This document shows positions 1-11,537 of a stretch of DNA of 64,000 nucleotides, piece after piece. The stretch covers positions 64,371,554 through 64,435,553 of the forward strand of contig OX485803.1 in NCBI GenBank assembly GCA_950295325.1. Direction: 5' to 3'. Below the pieces are notes generated by a model. The model was not told the origin of the DNA and ran no database searches. It was given only the letters and a program-made list of their open reading frames with translations. Position 1 is the stretch's first letter; every line of letters begins with the position of its first letter. Source of the DNA: Polytrichum commune (Eukaryota; Streptophyta; Polytrichopsida; Polytrichales; Polytrichaceae). Made by a program: the position numbers and the translations under genes.

Positions 1-413
1 AGTTGTGATGCGTGTTGTAGGCCCATGGTGTTGTAGGCTCATGTTGATGCTTGTGGACTCCTAAATTGGAAATTGAGCTACTTGAGTGGGCAGTAGCGGC
101 TGCTTGCAGCATTGGCGAGATTGGATCAATTTGAGCAGTCTGAGAGTTGGAGGAAGGTGGTGACAGGAGACTACGAAGAATAACTGTAATTAACAACTAC
201 ACCCTGCCTACCTCCACTTTTTTGCAAGGTTTGAGTTGTGATGCGCGATGAAGGCATGGTTACTCAATGTTGATGATGTGAATTCCGAAATTGGAATCTG
301 AGCTACTTGTCGGCAGTAGCAGCTTCTTGCAGCATTGGTGACATTGGATAAATTTGAGCAGTCTGAGAGTTGGAAGAAGGTGGTGACAGGAGGCTACAAA
401 CTTCGAAGGATGC
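1..413. repeat. Imperfect tandem duplication, unit about 225-233 bp
   Basis: Two head-to-tail copies. The first is cut by the window start; the second begins near 235. Shared landmarks are GTTGTGATGCG (2 and 235), the stretch around TTGAGCAGTCTGAGAGTTGG (about 130 and 353) and the following GGTGGTGACAGGAG. Open frames across it give FEQSESWKKVVTG-like peptides in both copies, which I do not recognise. It may be duplicated exon-intron sequence of a gene starting outside the window. Confidence 0.7.
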
Positions 414-1035
414 AGCGAGGTGCTTGTTCATCGCCATCACGACCTCCTAGTGCACATCATCATTACTGCACAGCTGGTGGATGTAATAGCCCAACCTGGG
501 AAAAGGTGGCAAGAAATTCATGTGGAGCGGAATCGTGCAAACGACATGTAGATGAAGCTCAATCGGGTCAGCGGAATCGACCTGGGAGCAAGTGTGCGTC
601 AGGGTTTCGGAGGCGGCCATGTACCGCCCTTAATTTGTCGAAGACCTCTGCTTGCCGACAGGATCCAGTAAGTACACATCGAGTTTTGCAATGCATACAT
701 CATGTTTTGCCTAAACGATCGTTTCGTTCTTGGTGGATCTCTGAAGCAACGAGAGAGGCGTTGTGAGTTGAACCTAATGTGCGTATGTATCCCAAGAACT
801 GGGTCCCAGCTAATTCATTGAACTCATTGTCTTTGGAGGTTCCGAATGAATGTATGAATGAAATAAATCTGCACATGATTTACGCAGTGGCTGTCACCGC
901 AGGATTTGAATGAGGTGTGCACACCCTGCTGTGCGATGCGTTCTCGCTCAGTTGACACAGGGGAAGGCTTGGGCGCAGCATCATCATCATCAGGGCGCCC
1001 TGCAGATAGCGAGGTGCAATTCGTAGACGACCGAA
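414..1035. other. No gene recognised; open frames only
   Basis: A 143-codon open frame crosses the start of this stretch, but its composition (Arg/Ser/Cys/His-rich) and lack of family motifs do not support a protein. I see no splice-linked coding pattern that I recognise. Confidence 0.4.
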
Positions 1036-1645
1036 GTTTTGCATTGCAGAAGCTTCACTTTAGTACAGGAGAAATTAATGTGTTCTTGGCCATGTATTTA
1101 TTTATTGCCCTCGTATTGCCCGAAGACAGCCGGACAGACCGATGTCATTGCGGAGAACACACTTGCCTCCATTGCTCATGTGCCTTTCGGAGAGGATGAA
1201 CAAAGACAGACCAGAAGAAGTGAAGTTGCTTGATTATGCAGACAGGAGTAATTTATGTTGAGCATCTTTCCAGGTTTCCTGCCATTGACCTCCAACATCA
1301 TTTTTTTTAGTCGAAGGTGAAGAAGGTATATGAATTGCAGAAGCTTCAGTTTAGTTCAGGAGCGATGTGTTCTTGGCTACATCTTTATTTATCCTCGAAT
1401 TACCCAAAGACAGACAGACAGATAGACTGACTGACTGATGTCATCGCGGAGGACACGCATACTTGCCTCCATTGCGCATGATGTGTCTTTTGGAGAGGAT
1501 GAACTAAAAGAGGCCAGAAGAAATGTTCTTCAAGCTTGATGATGTGAAAAGGAGTAAGTTACATTCAGCATCTTGCATAGTTTCTTGCCATTGACCTTCG
1601 AATCATTTTATTATTCGAAGGTGAAGAAAGTATATGCATTGCGTT
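1036..1645. repeat. Imperfect tandem duplication, unit about 290 bp
   Basis: Two diverged copies meet near 1330. Each holds GCAGAAGCTTCA (about 1047 and 1336), a GTGTTCTTGGC segment, a TTTATTTAT tract, GACTGATGTCAT-like sequence, CTTGCCTCCATTGC and a final TCGAAGGTGAAGAA-type segment that repeats again near 1615. The second copy holds a short (GACA/GACT)n tract at about 1401-1438. No protein family is recognised. Confidence 0.65.
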
Positions 1646-2300
1646 GACATGACGAATATTATGGCAGTGGGGCGCATACATGAAGAAAGTTGTGGAGAGA
1701 GCCCGGTACGATGCGCATGAGGATTGCAAACCTTGTAGTAGTTCGTTGAGGCAGGACGATGATGATGGTAGCTGTCCTTGTGCATATTGTTCACCTCCTC
1801 CGCCTCCTCGCAAGGCAGCAGCAGCACCGAACAGTGGCAAGATCTCACAAATCCCTGAACAGCAGCTGGAGAATGAATGCATGCCACCAGCCAGGGTATT
1901 GGAAGTGGAAAGCCCAAGGGTTTCTGGCCGTACCAGTCCCAGGGGCGGATCGTGTCCTCCGACATGCAATACTCGTGTAACCGACGATTGTCTCGAACAA
2001 ACGGGGGTAAATATCTGCCAAATGTTCCTCCGGTGTTATACTGCTGCGTCGATTGCCAATTTGGTCGAAATTTGACTGAAATCTTAGGGTTTCATGCGTC
2101 ATGAAAAAGATATGTGAGTCAGTTCTGGGGTTTCCTGTTGCAGAGGCCACTCAGGAAGAAGAACCCGCTATACAAGAGAGATCACCCTCAGTACCACCTG
2201 TTCCGTGAAGATGCTCACGATGTGCCTCCTGCTTCGCCTTGCTACTCCGACGCCTCAGGTTGCAACTAGGATCCAGTCTAATTCTCCTACTTCTTATACA
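1646..2300 (+). other. Unassigned region with a 131-codon open frame
   Basis: A plus-strand frame from 1680 to 2075 encodes a Cys/Pro/Ser-rich peptide with a CAYCSPPPPP segment, and GTAAATATC follows a possible exon end near 2007. Further downstream, GTTGCAG at about 2138 precedes an acidic Glu/Pro-rich frame. This could be the end of an unrecognised split gene. I cannot name it, and the frames may be chance. Confidence 0.25.
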
Positions 2301-2973
2301 TTCCATTACAAGGCAATATGAAAGGTGATGCCATCAGTAGTTTACAAATCTTTTGACACCTTGATGAAGACAGACATGCTGATGAGTATTCAGTGCTTGT
2401 GTGGTGGCTAATTCAGGCCTGTTATGCCCACCACCGGGTCAGGTGATGTTTCCCGACACAGTGAAAAGCAATCCTCTTCAACCATCTGGTAAGTAATCCT
2501 TACAGAGATAGCAACAACATAAATCCTCATATCATAAGCCCGTATTAAACTGCTGACGCATATTTTCGAATAGGTGCATCATTCTGTAGCGACCGATCAC
2601 CTCGCCAGATTTCCGAAGTCCGAAAGGTATATGCAGTTTCAATTAAGATTGACATCACTAATGATTGTTGAAGTGATGGCATTCGACGTGAAGGTCTTGG
2701 TCGAGTACGGCTCAAGCAATTCACATAATCTGGAATGAAGATAGATACTGTTTATTGTATACAGAAAGATGGAGAGGAGTCAGGCGCTTCATCTCAGGCG
2801 CCCACATCGATCACATTCAAAACTCCAAAGTACAGAAGCTCATTCTCCTTTACCATGGAATGACTTCCTTTGTAATGTACAATTGAGGTGGTTTTTCGAA
2901 TGATTAAACAGACTACATCAACAATTTTATATTTCGAGATTGCAAATCTGTCAGATACCCCCAATTAGACACT

Positions 2974-2993
2974 CTAAACCCTAAACCCTAAAT
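2974..2993. repeat. Short interstitial telomere-like repeat (AAACCCT)n
   Basis: About two and a half copies of the plant telomere unit CCCTAAA stand in otherwise unique AT-rich DNA. Such teloboxes are common in plant 5' regions and as interstitial scars; no adjacent gene start is visible here. Confidence 0.7.
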
Positions 2994-5640
2994 CTCCATG
3001 TAGAATTCTTGACTATGATCAAGACCATCAGTTGCGAATGACAACTATTGTTGTGGATATTGAACTTGAGACACCCAATTTGCAATCAGACAATTAGTTT
3101 CCTAAATGTCTATGTTGACATGACCGATCAGGAATGGCCAACTTGGTTGCTGGAGCATTCTTGAGCACTCTAAATTGCACCTAATTCAAATTTGAGAATG
3201 ATCACACATAAACATTGTGCATTAAATAAATACCATGCTGCCCAGTGGACAGGACCTGTATGCCAGCAAAATCCCAGGAATCGACGAATTCGGGTTCTGC
3301 ATGAAGGAAAGGAGCATCATTCAGGCAACCTCCTCTCACATAACCAATTGTCAGAAATGCGGACCTGTATTTATCTTGGTATTTACAATATTCAGATTGC
3401 AGAGGCTTACTTTGTATCTACTTCACAGATTGTTAGACACCGTCCAATTAGTTTTGCCAAGAGGATTTGTATGTAAAGAAGAAATGTCAACCTGCCATCC
3501 TTTGAAGCAGTGTTCGTAACAATTCATAAACTTGAATAATTCCTTTGTTAATCATGTTGTCTTCGGTGTGCATGGAATTTACTGGATGCATTCCTTGTAT
3601 TTTTCTCACTTACCTCCAACTACCTGAGATCCCCAACTATCCAATGACTGGGTTTAACTAGTTTTAAATAGTCATGTTGAATAGTGTTGAATGCTTCTAG
3701 CACAATCTCCATGCAGTACATGCTTTCAATAACATTCTGCAGATGTTTACAATCTTGACATGCTTCTTATAAGATTCAAGCCAAAACATCAGAATCATTC
3801 AGGGAAATATTCTGAATACACGCAAGAACTGGATTGCAGTTACTCAGAGGAATCCAATTATGGGGCGTCTTGGGCCACATGATTTGTGGGAGCCTCACAC
3901 AAAGAAACTCTCATTCAACAATGAATCCCATTACAAAGACACCTCAAGCAATTTCCAACAAGGGTGTTGGCCAGCACAGGTCAAATTACAACCTGCAAGC
4001 ATCTCTGTACAGAGGTTTTAGTTTTCCCTCTTCCCTCCAGCTGCCATGTGTCCAGATGTGGCAACAAAAATCCATACCCTTCATGCCTCTTAATGCCTTC
4101 CAACCTAGGCATTGAAGTTTGATTGAGTTTGCCCAGGGGCATGAATGGAATATTTGCTGCATTTCGAACATCCCAATCTAGATTGTTGTGCTTTGTGGAA
4201 TCAATGTGTATGGCAATAACGATAACAATGATATGACCACAGAAGTTCCAAGCCCTGACTGAGCATAAATCCCAGTATGCAAATTGCAAACCTTGGGTTG
4301 CACAAGACATCTACTCTTCTGCGGTTCAGGTTGCTACCTGATCAGTGCTTTAAGAGTCACTGAAGTACACAGGTTTACTCCAGCACAGCGAGATAGCATA
4401 AAAAGCAACTCGGTTAATTCATCTCTTGATTTGACAAACAGGTGGCAAATGCATTCCAAGTAGGTCACGCATCAGTATCAGGAAGAGCCACACTTGTTAA
4501 CTGCCAGAGAAATTTGTAAGAAATTAAATCTGTCAAAATCTGGGTAATAATGACATAATTTCTGCACATTAGTCCTTTCGGTCACCTAAACATAAGTTTG
4601 CCCAAGTGATTCAAGACAACACAAAAGATGGTGGGAAAACATGAAAAACAACTGAAACCCCTGGTTATCACAAATGTGTGCAGGCATGTACTGACAACAA
4701 GCTACACAACTATAGTGTACACCCTTCCATCACCCAATACCTGTATGAAGACAGGAATGCTGTAGTTGGTTAAATCAATTACAAGCTGCTCCCACACACT
4801 GATTCCACAAAAGCTCAGCTGATAAGGAGAGCGGCTAGAACAATGGCTAGACATGCTACCAATGTGGAAAACTAAAACTCAGAAGAATAGCTCCTATGCC
4901 TCCTTAAAGTTTGCATCTATTATCATCTCTTGCTTTCAAGGACCAACGGAAATCTTGGGCTAATAGTTGTTCGAACCTTTTCAACTAATAGTTGTAAGCT
5001 CTTACTGTACCTCAAAATGTTTTTGGTAGACTTCCAACTGTTTTCCAAGCCTGATGAGTTTGATGCTGGAGCCAAGCATGTATGTCACCTAAAATGATCC
5101 TGATTCGTTTAACCAGACTCTATGCTTAAGATGTAAAGACCAAATGTTTCATACCATTGCAGATAAATGTAATGAACAAAGGGATATACGGTTGCATCAA
5201 TTTTGTTTTCATATACACAGAAACACCACAACAACGTCTGAGAATAAGAAAACTAAATCACAAGTTTATCAGAAGGTCACTAACTACAGGCACCTCTCTA
5301 CAGTCAGCATACCATAACCTGTTTAGAGAGGATCCAAAAATATTCATGAGCTTCTATTATGCTCTGATGTACAAACTTCCTGTCCTATATTGGAAGCTAC
5401 AAAAATTTACTTTACAAAACACTGTTGTTGCACATACTGTACAAGTACAGAGTCAACCAGTAGATTCGCTTCGCAACAGGACCACTAAATGCTTGGGAAA
5501 AAACCCAAAATCCATCTGGACTTGTGATGTTTCCTCTCCAAAGGACAGCACGATAACTTCACCATATGCCAGAGGTATCTTTCAGGCCAGCCTTACATAT
5601 GCTCAACATGCTACTACTACATGTTTTGATGTGAAAACTT
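2994..5640. other. No gene recognised
   Basis: AT-rich sequence without any splice-consistent coding pattern that I recognise. The longest open frame (5157-5645, plus) has no family motif and lies downstream of, and antisense to, the KANL2-like gene, so it is probably chance. The minus strand of 5617-5880 could hold 3' untranslated sequence or an alternative last exon of that gene. Confidence 0.4.
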
Positions 5641-5882
5641 GCTGAGTGTATGATGTGCTGTTACCCAGGATAGCAAGTCCATATCGATCACCTGAGAAGC
5701 TGAGTTCTGTGTGGACATTGATGGTTCAAGAGCTCTGCTAGTTGGTTGCCATTCAAATGATGAGGACCAAGTAGATGTGGAGATGTCTGGAATACATACC
5801 CCATCAAGAGGGCAGCCACCCAAGGAAAACCTTAGAGCAACCACAATTTGAAGTACACACCAACTTTGAAGGCTGACGTATT

Positions 5883-7435
5883 TCATTTGTGGCCTTCAGC
5901 AGTGACAATGGCCTGCTCTGCTTTCTCCTTTTTGTGGTCGTGCTTAAAACCTCCAGACACCATTGCCAGCCCTTCCGAAGGCCTTGCAATAGTTTCTCTC
6001 TTGGCTGTATCAGGTTTTTCACTTCTCACCTCTGCAGCTCGCAGTGCCCGCCTTTTCGCTTGTATAACCTTGACATATTCAGCCACGAAATAGTGCAGCT
6101 TGGGAGCTGTCTTTGTAAACATTCCAGGTGGTAGCAAGATGCCAGCCTTGCGCAGTGAGCGGGCGGACTGTTTCTGGGTTTGTTCAAAATGAGCTGGACA
6201 CAGTGATGGAGACACAGCCTGTAAAACTGGTTTGGAGCACAGTATTGTTGCACTTTTCCCACTGCTCCTGAGACAGGAAGAGAAAGCTCAAGATGTCATT
6301 CCCAACTCTAATTACTCAGCAACAAAGTTGTGCAATAACAGATAGCTCCAACACATGCAAGGAACATAATAAAAATACTACTTAACTTGCTCTAATAATA
6401 ATAACAACAATGTCCCACATTCTTTGCAGACATTGCATCCTAGGATTTTAAGAGCAGATCTGTGGACTACAAAGGAGCAAGAGAAAAGCTCAAGATGACA
6501 TTGGTCCTATGGTCAACCCAATCATAGCAGGGTATCCAGATGAACTGGATAATTTCAACCAATCATGTGGGAAATTAGGGGATTGCCTTTGGGGGAGATA
6601 GGTGCAGGCCGGCTTGTCCACGCCTGTTCAAGGTGTTAAACTTTGAAAGGAGGCAGTTCTGATTCCGTGATACCTATTTTGGGATTACATATAGACTTGG
6701 ACCGACTCAAAGATGAAGCAACCCCACAATTCACGCCAGTGGCAACATCTTTCTTCTTTCTGTACAGGACAACTCTAACACATGCTAAGGAACATCATAA
6801 TAACATTATGTAACATGCTCTAATGATAACAACAACATAACATATTCTTCACAGAAATTGCATTCAAGGATTATTAGAGCAGACCTGCGGACTACATAGG
6901 AGCACGGCCTATACAACCGTTGCCGTGGCTCCAGCAAAACATGTGCATAGCAATACACACTTAACAGCAACGGCTTGTTGTTACATCCTTGAGCCCCACA
7001 GCGCATGATTTCATTTCCAGGTTTCTCTGGAGCATGAGGCTCCTTCATCTCCCCTGCAGCAGAATTGGAATTGAGCTCCCTTCCTCCTCCTGCTGCTGCT
7101 GCTGCGGCTTGCTCACCATGATTTTGTTCACTGCGAGAAACCCCCACCCCATCCTCATTGTCCCATCGCCACCCACTTTTGCCATGTCGAAGGTAAAACC
7201 TCCGGTACTTGGACCGCATCTCCTCCAGTAATCCCCAGTATTGAGCTCTGTACACCTTCATCAGCTGCTCCAGTCTTCGGGTTCTTCGTTGTATGACCTC
7301 CTCGGATGTCAGCACATGTGATTCTTTCAACACCTTGTCCATGTCCATCATCTCCGCTCCTCCAGTCGCCATCCCAGATCTCCAATTGCATCTCACGGCT
7401 GAACAACGCAGATGATTTCTACGATTGGATCGCAC
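5883..7435 (-). CDS. KANL2 / INO80 subunit D-type zinc-finger protein (C3H-C3H)
   Basis: Predicted chromatin-complex subunit; relatives sit in histone acetyltransferase (NSL) or INO80-type complexes in the nucleus. Exons on the minus strand are 7435-6885 and 6267-5883, joined within an AGG codon by a GT-AG intron, giving about 311 aa. Residues 40-85 form a basic, probably helical N-terminal segment, followed by a Ala-rich linker. Two zinc modules are visible: C146, C151, C162, H165 in exon 1, and C178, C194, C207, H210 spanning into exon 2. The SLCPAHFEQTQKQ segment and the later EYVKVIQAKRRA segment match plant members. The start could instead be the Met at codon 22 (7372), which gives a cleaner N terminus. 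The intron contains a tandem duplication and a dispersed repeat. A broken copy of the 5' end lies upstream. The family is clear; which complex it serves is inferred. Confidence 0.8.
6275..6905. repeat. Tandem duplication inside the KANL2-like intron, including the end of exon 1
   Basis: The segment 6275-6478 is repeated at 6479-6905, the second unit being enlarged by a dispersed repeat. Landmarks shared by both are AGAGAAA(A)GCTCAAGATG, CACATGC(T)AAGGAACAT and the exon-1 end with its splice donor. In the dead copy (6451-6479) the donor GT has become AT on the coding strand, so only the 6885 donor can be used. Confidence 0.7.
6505..6755. repeat. Dispersed repeat, copy 1 (second copy at 62.8-63.1 kb)
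   Basis: About 250 bp, matching 62823-63077 in the same order: AATCATAG..GGGTATCC, TTTCAACCAA, CATGTG, GGGGAGATAG, GGC(C)GG(C)TTGTCC, CTTTGAAAGGA and AATTCACGCC. It lies in an intron of a minus-strand gene, as does the other copy. No terminal inverted repeat or tRNA promoter is evident, so the class is unknown; a SINE is possible. Confidence 0.65.
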
Positions 7436-7447
7436 ACTCCGAACCTG

Positions 7448-7470
7448 ACCTCCCTAACCCCTAAACCCTT
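7448..7470. promoter_or_regulatory. Telobox-like motif just upstream of the KANL2-like start
   Basis: CCCTAACCCCTAAACCC lies about 15-35 bp upstream of the proposed start (on the coding strand GGGTTTAGGGGTTAGGG). Plant promoters and 5' leaders of housekeeping genes often carry AAACCCTA boxes. The broken 5' copy at 8.4 kb keeps TAAACCCTAAACCC at the equivalent place. Function is inferred only from the motif. Confidence 0.4.
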
Positions 7471-7955
7471 CCTCGAAAACAGGGGAACAGGGTTTGCGAA
7501 AAATGCAGGTCTCAGGTCTTGGATATTTTCAAAAACTCCTCGACAATCTTCTCCAATCCTTCCCTTCGCTTCCTTCAAGCAATGAGCTACAGAAATCGAA
7601 GATAGCAAATCTGCACCTTCGGAAAATGGGACGAAACAGCACGCCGTCCTTTGTTTCGAACAATTGCATTACCAAGCGAGGTCCAACGGAGTAAGCGAAG
7701 GATGAACGTAGATGCATCTCCAGCTCAAGATTCTATCCACCCCTTTACACTGTGGATGGATGGAGCGAACTCATGGATGAAAATAAACTCACCTGGGACC
7801 CACCCCTAAATTCTAGAGGGCACTTCAAATTTATGAAATGTAGCGTGCGATCTATATGGGACGTTATCATAAGACTATCACGGGATTGAAATATATTCAT
7901 GGGCCATTTCACCGTTAAAACTCCAAGCCTTTTGTACATAGTGACACGGATTGTT

Positions 7956-8199
7956 TATATGAACCTTATGGCGGGACACCGGTGTCGCAAATTAATTGGA
8001 GCCTCCTTAATGATTGGTTTTGTGGTTGTAAGTGATCAAAAATTAAACCAACTTTGAATGTCAAAGCGTGTACAAGATGTTGAGATAATCTCAACACCGC
8101 TTTGATCGCCTTCAACTAATCATTTTTGACATCAACAAGGGCTTTAGTGTTTAACCGGTGTATTATAGAACACCAATGTCCCACTATAAGGTTCATATA
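7956..8199. mobile_element. Foldback MITE-like element, about 244 bp
   Basis: The ends are imperfect inverted repeats about 30 bp long. The left begins TATATGAACCTTATGGCGGG and the right end is its reverse complement with a few changes. Inner parts also pair (ATGATTGG against CTAATCAT, and TGTTGAGATAATCTCAACA in the middle), so most of the element can fold on itself. No coding capacity. Target duplication is not clear. It sits at the near edge of the duplicated KANL2 5' fragment. Confidence 0.6.
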
Positions 8200-8204
8200 T
8201 TGGA

Positions 8205-8585
8205 TGATGTGCACCTTCGTCAAGTGCTTTAATTTTTGGATTCTTCACTATATGACCTCCTCGGATGTCAACACAAAGTGATTCATTCAACACCTTGTCT
8301 ATGTCCACTACTCCTCCACTCATCATCCCAAATCTCCAATTGCATCTCACAATTGAACAAGATGATTCCCACGCTTGGATCGCACTCTTAACCCCACCTC
8401 TATAAACCCTAAACCCTCCTTCGGAGGCATGGTTTTGTGAAACATGGTTTTGGGCCTCAAATTTTGAATATTTGTAAAAACTCCTTCCCGTCTTATTCTT
8501 CCCATCTTATTCTTCCAAACATTTGGTAGCAAAGCAAGGCCCAACAGAAGCAAAGCGGGAAGAAAAGATGAACAAAGATGAATTC
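8205..8585 (-). pseudogene. Broken duplicate of the 5' end of the KANL2-like gene
   Basis: The sequence aligns collinearly with about 7245-7720: first-exon coding sequence, the region around the start codon, the telobox and the 5' leader. The protein begins MRCNWRFGMMSGG and continues with VDIDKVLNES, matching the intact gene, then shifts frame relative to the intact EEVIQRRTRRLEQ segment, and no zinc modules follow. It is a partial copy that cannot make the protein, though it may retain promoter sequence. Divergence is high enough to suggest an old event. Confidence 0.75.
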
Positions 8586-9437
8586 AGGGCTAGCCACCTT
8601 TTACAATGGAGAGATTGAGAGCAACATTGGATGTAAGCTACATGGGTGAATGCATGCTACCAATGCACATACTAATAATGGCATCAATAAGTGTGTTAAA
8701 TACGCATGCATTATTCAGTTATTTTTTGTGGTCCCCTAAATTTAGTTGGTGTGTGGTTAGGTGAGAATCAAAGAACAAAGACCACAATGACACATGTTTT
8801 AAATAGGTTGGACTATATCTTCCCATTTTATTAACTACTTCACATTCCATAGGTGAAAACAATTGGGAGAACCTATACATTCAATTAAAGAATCACTAAT
8901 CATGCAATTATGATAAGCCATATCTAAATCATAAAAGGTCCATTTCTTGATCCGGTTTTTGTGGATGCTTCATCATAGATTTGCTAATGCAACAGAAGTT
9001 TTTCTTTTTCTTTTTTCTTTTTTGGTCAATCTAATCAGTAGAAGTTGGAGGATATGAAAACCGAATGGAATAACACCCACATACCGTGGAGGCCTTCATA
9101 CCGTTTGTGGGTGCAATGAAACAAGCGACACCCTAAATTGGAGATAATAGCGGCCCACATACAGTTCATGGGTAGAATGGTGAAACGTCGGTGCAGGATG
9201 GACAGACTCTACTGACACATTTTGGCATGCATCCACCTCAAGCTGCGGCGCCATGTCGATAGATAGCTTCATCCTCCGGTTGGCGAGATGATGAAGAGCG
9301 AACCCGCAATTGAATTAGATTAGTCGTATTAGTCTCCGGCACTATCAGGGCACGGACGAGATTTTTGCTGCCACGGTGCGGAGATTGAGTTTCCTGTGGA
9401 GTTGCACCGCAGGAGTCCGCTGTTTTTCACCCAATTT
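8586..9437. other. No gene recognised
   Basis: AT-rich, with a TTTTTCTTTTTCTTTTTTC tract near 9000. No protein-coding pattern recognised. Confidence 0.4.
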
Positions 9438-9447
9438 GATGGTCACA

Positions 9448-9615
9448 ATGGCAGCAACAGCATTGCAATTATGCGGTGGGTCGCCAACTACAATCATCAA
9501 GTCTACGCTTCTCAATTACGCCGTGACAACTTCGCCGCATCCATTTTTGGACCGGGAACATTTTGTTTCGAAATCTCGTGCGCAACGGAGTTGCTCCACC
9601 TCGATATCCTCTAAG
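9448..9615 (+). other. Possible chloroplast transit-peptide exon
   Basis: An open frame begins MAATALQLCGGSPTTII and runs through Ser/Thr/Arg-rich sequence to a consensus donor (AAG, then GTAAGC at 9616). Length, MA start and Ser/Thr richness resemble a stromal transit peptide, and a lumenal-protein gene lies 1.9 kb downstream. However, direct splicing to the visible 11.5-kb exon acceptor does not keep frame, so an extra exon would be needed or this belongs elsewhere. Confidence 0.3.
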
Positions 9616-10917
9616 GTAAGCGGAAGCGGACCTTAAATTAGATGGACAATTTTAGCTCTGCACCCACTTCTCGTAGGGTATGAAACCCATCACATCGCAA
9701 TTAGTGCGAGATGATTAGCAAATCCAACTTGTGCTCGTAGCCATTATGCTTAGCATCTTCGGAGCTCATATGAATATCTTATTCCTTGTCAGAGTGAAGA
9801 TTCTCCTTCTCAATGAACGATCATATTGGTCCACAGTTGTTATGATGTGGACTATTGAGCCTAGAATGGTTAATAATTTTTTGAGGACGTAGTCCAATCT
9901 CTTTGAAACACATGTGTTTTTGGTGTCCATTCCTTATCCACACCTAACCACATGCCACTCCAATGTAAATGTCCGTTTAAGATGGGTAACCGAATTAGAA
10001 TGACTTACTTGTTGATCTGCTCAAACCCATACTGCTGCTGCTTCTTGTTGTTGTGGCGCGATTCTTTTTTTGGCCGGAACGTGCCGGTCATTCGGTGTCT
10101 CGAGGAGATTCAGGTGGCTCGGTGACACTTAAATCTGGCATGGAAGTTTTCTGTGAATTTTTAATGAATCGTAAGAGAAAGTGAGAGAGATTCGCAAAGT
10201 GCCTAATGCGTAGACTCTCCTTACTCGAATTAATTAAGTTCTGTTTCGATTGATTCCTTCGGTGGCCTATCTCTCAATGCTTGTGGATGTCATCACTTAG
10301 TCCCGAAGCTCAACCTCGACATCGTGTGCTGATATCTCAACCTCTTGCACTCTACACTGCCAATTTCGAGATACAAAGTCTTTTGAAAAATTCGATCGCC
10401 CCTATTCAGAGTTGAAGCTTTTGTTTATAAGTGAGCAGATTTTGTGCAGGGGCACTGTAAACGAGTTGCCTACGTTGCCAGACTGTTGTAGCCACTCCGA
10501 AGAAGACATCAGATTCATCGACCCCTCCAGCGCTAGCAGTGCACTTACCACACTAAAGAGTCAAGAAATGGAGGTACTCCTTCATTTCATATCTCTAGAG
10601 AAAGCTTGCAAACTCATTGGACATATTCAATTAAAGTTTTCAGAGAGGAACATCAATCAATGGGTTGTATTCCATGGCACCTATTCTCGACACATACTTG
10701 TTTTGTGTCACGAATATATATATCTATATATTTACATGAAAATGGGAAGACTCTCTGCCTAAGTACATCAACCGCTTCGCATGCTTGCCAATCTCTGTCA
10801 GTGAAGTTTCTAAGTTAGATTATGTGAGGTTTTACATGAGCTCTCCCAGAGGGGAATTAAAACTCATGTCTCCCAGTGATCATGCCTCATTTATTGTGTC
10901 CTAGATGATGGTCCTGA

Positions 10918-11411
10918 AGATGCGGTTACATACAACCACCGTTTCGGTGGTTAGTTATTGTAGTTTAGTTTCTTTAGTTCTATTTTTAAAGGAATAAGGA
11001 GGGATATATGTGCGTTGATGACAACCACAACTACCCTACCTTGCCCAACTACGATACAAGATGTAGTTGGGTGTAGTTATATTACAACGATGTAAGATTT
11101 AGTTGGGAGTAGTTGCGATGGTTTGAGTTTAATTTCTTTGGTTCTATTTTGTTTGTAGTTACTCTGGCACCGGGAGAGAACTTCAAGGCCACGAGCATGG
11201 GAGGAGATTTGTAGGAGGCAGTTGCTCTTAGACAAACTTTCCACTAGAATTCATAAATTGTTTGTCTCCACTCCACAGATTGCACCAATAGGAGGGACGA
11301 TCATTGAGGTCAAGAGTAGTTGTTTGTAAGTAAAAATGAATTATATGTGTGGTTGAAAATGGGCCCGAACCACAACCACAACGACTCAAGGAGTTGTGTG
11401 TGAACGCACCT
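10918..11411. mobile_element. Probable MITE, about 494 bp
   Basis: The ends are imperfect inverted repeats: AGATGCGGTTACATACAAC on the left and, on the opposite strand, AGGTGCGTTCACACACAAC on the right. Flanking triplets are TGA and TAA, which would fit a decayed three-base TTA/TAA-type target duplication. Internal GTAGTTG-rich sequence repeats several times. No coding capacity. Confidence 0.5.
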
Positions 11412-11537
11412 TAAATGTCAGGTGAAAGTATGAAACAGGAGACTTTTTTTTTTCTGTAGTTGCATTGTCCTGCCTCTTAGTTTGGATGTCAGACCAATCT
11501 TATGAACTGTGGGTAGGTTGCAGACCCCAGAGATGAG

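Noticed and set aside
335-766. 143-codon open frame as a gene
   Set aside because: Arg/Cys/Ser/His-rich with no recognisable domain; it starts inside a tandem repeat.
5157-5645. 162-codon plus-strand open frame as a gene
   Set aside because: No family motif or coding bias, and it is antisense to the 3' side of the KANL2-like gene.
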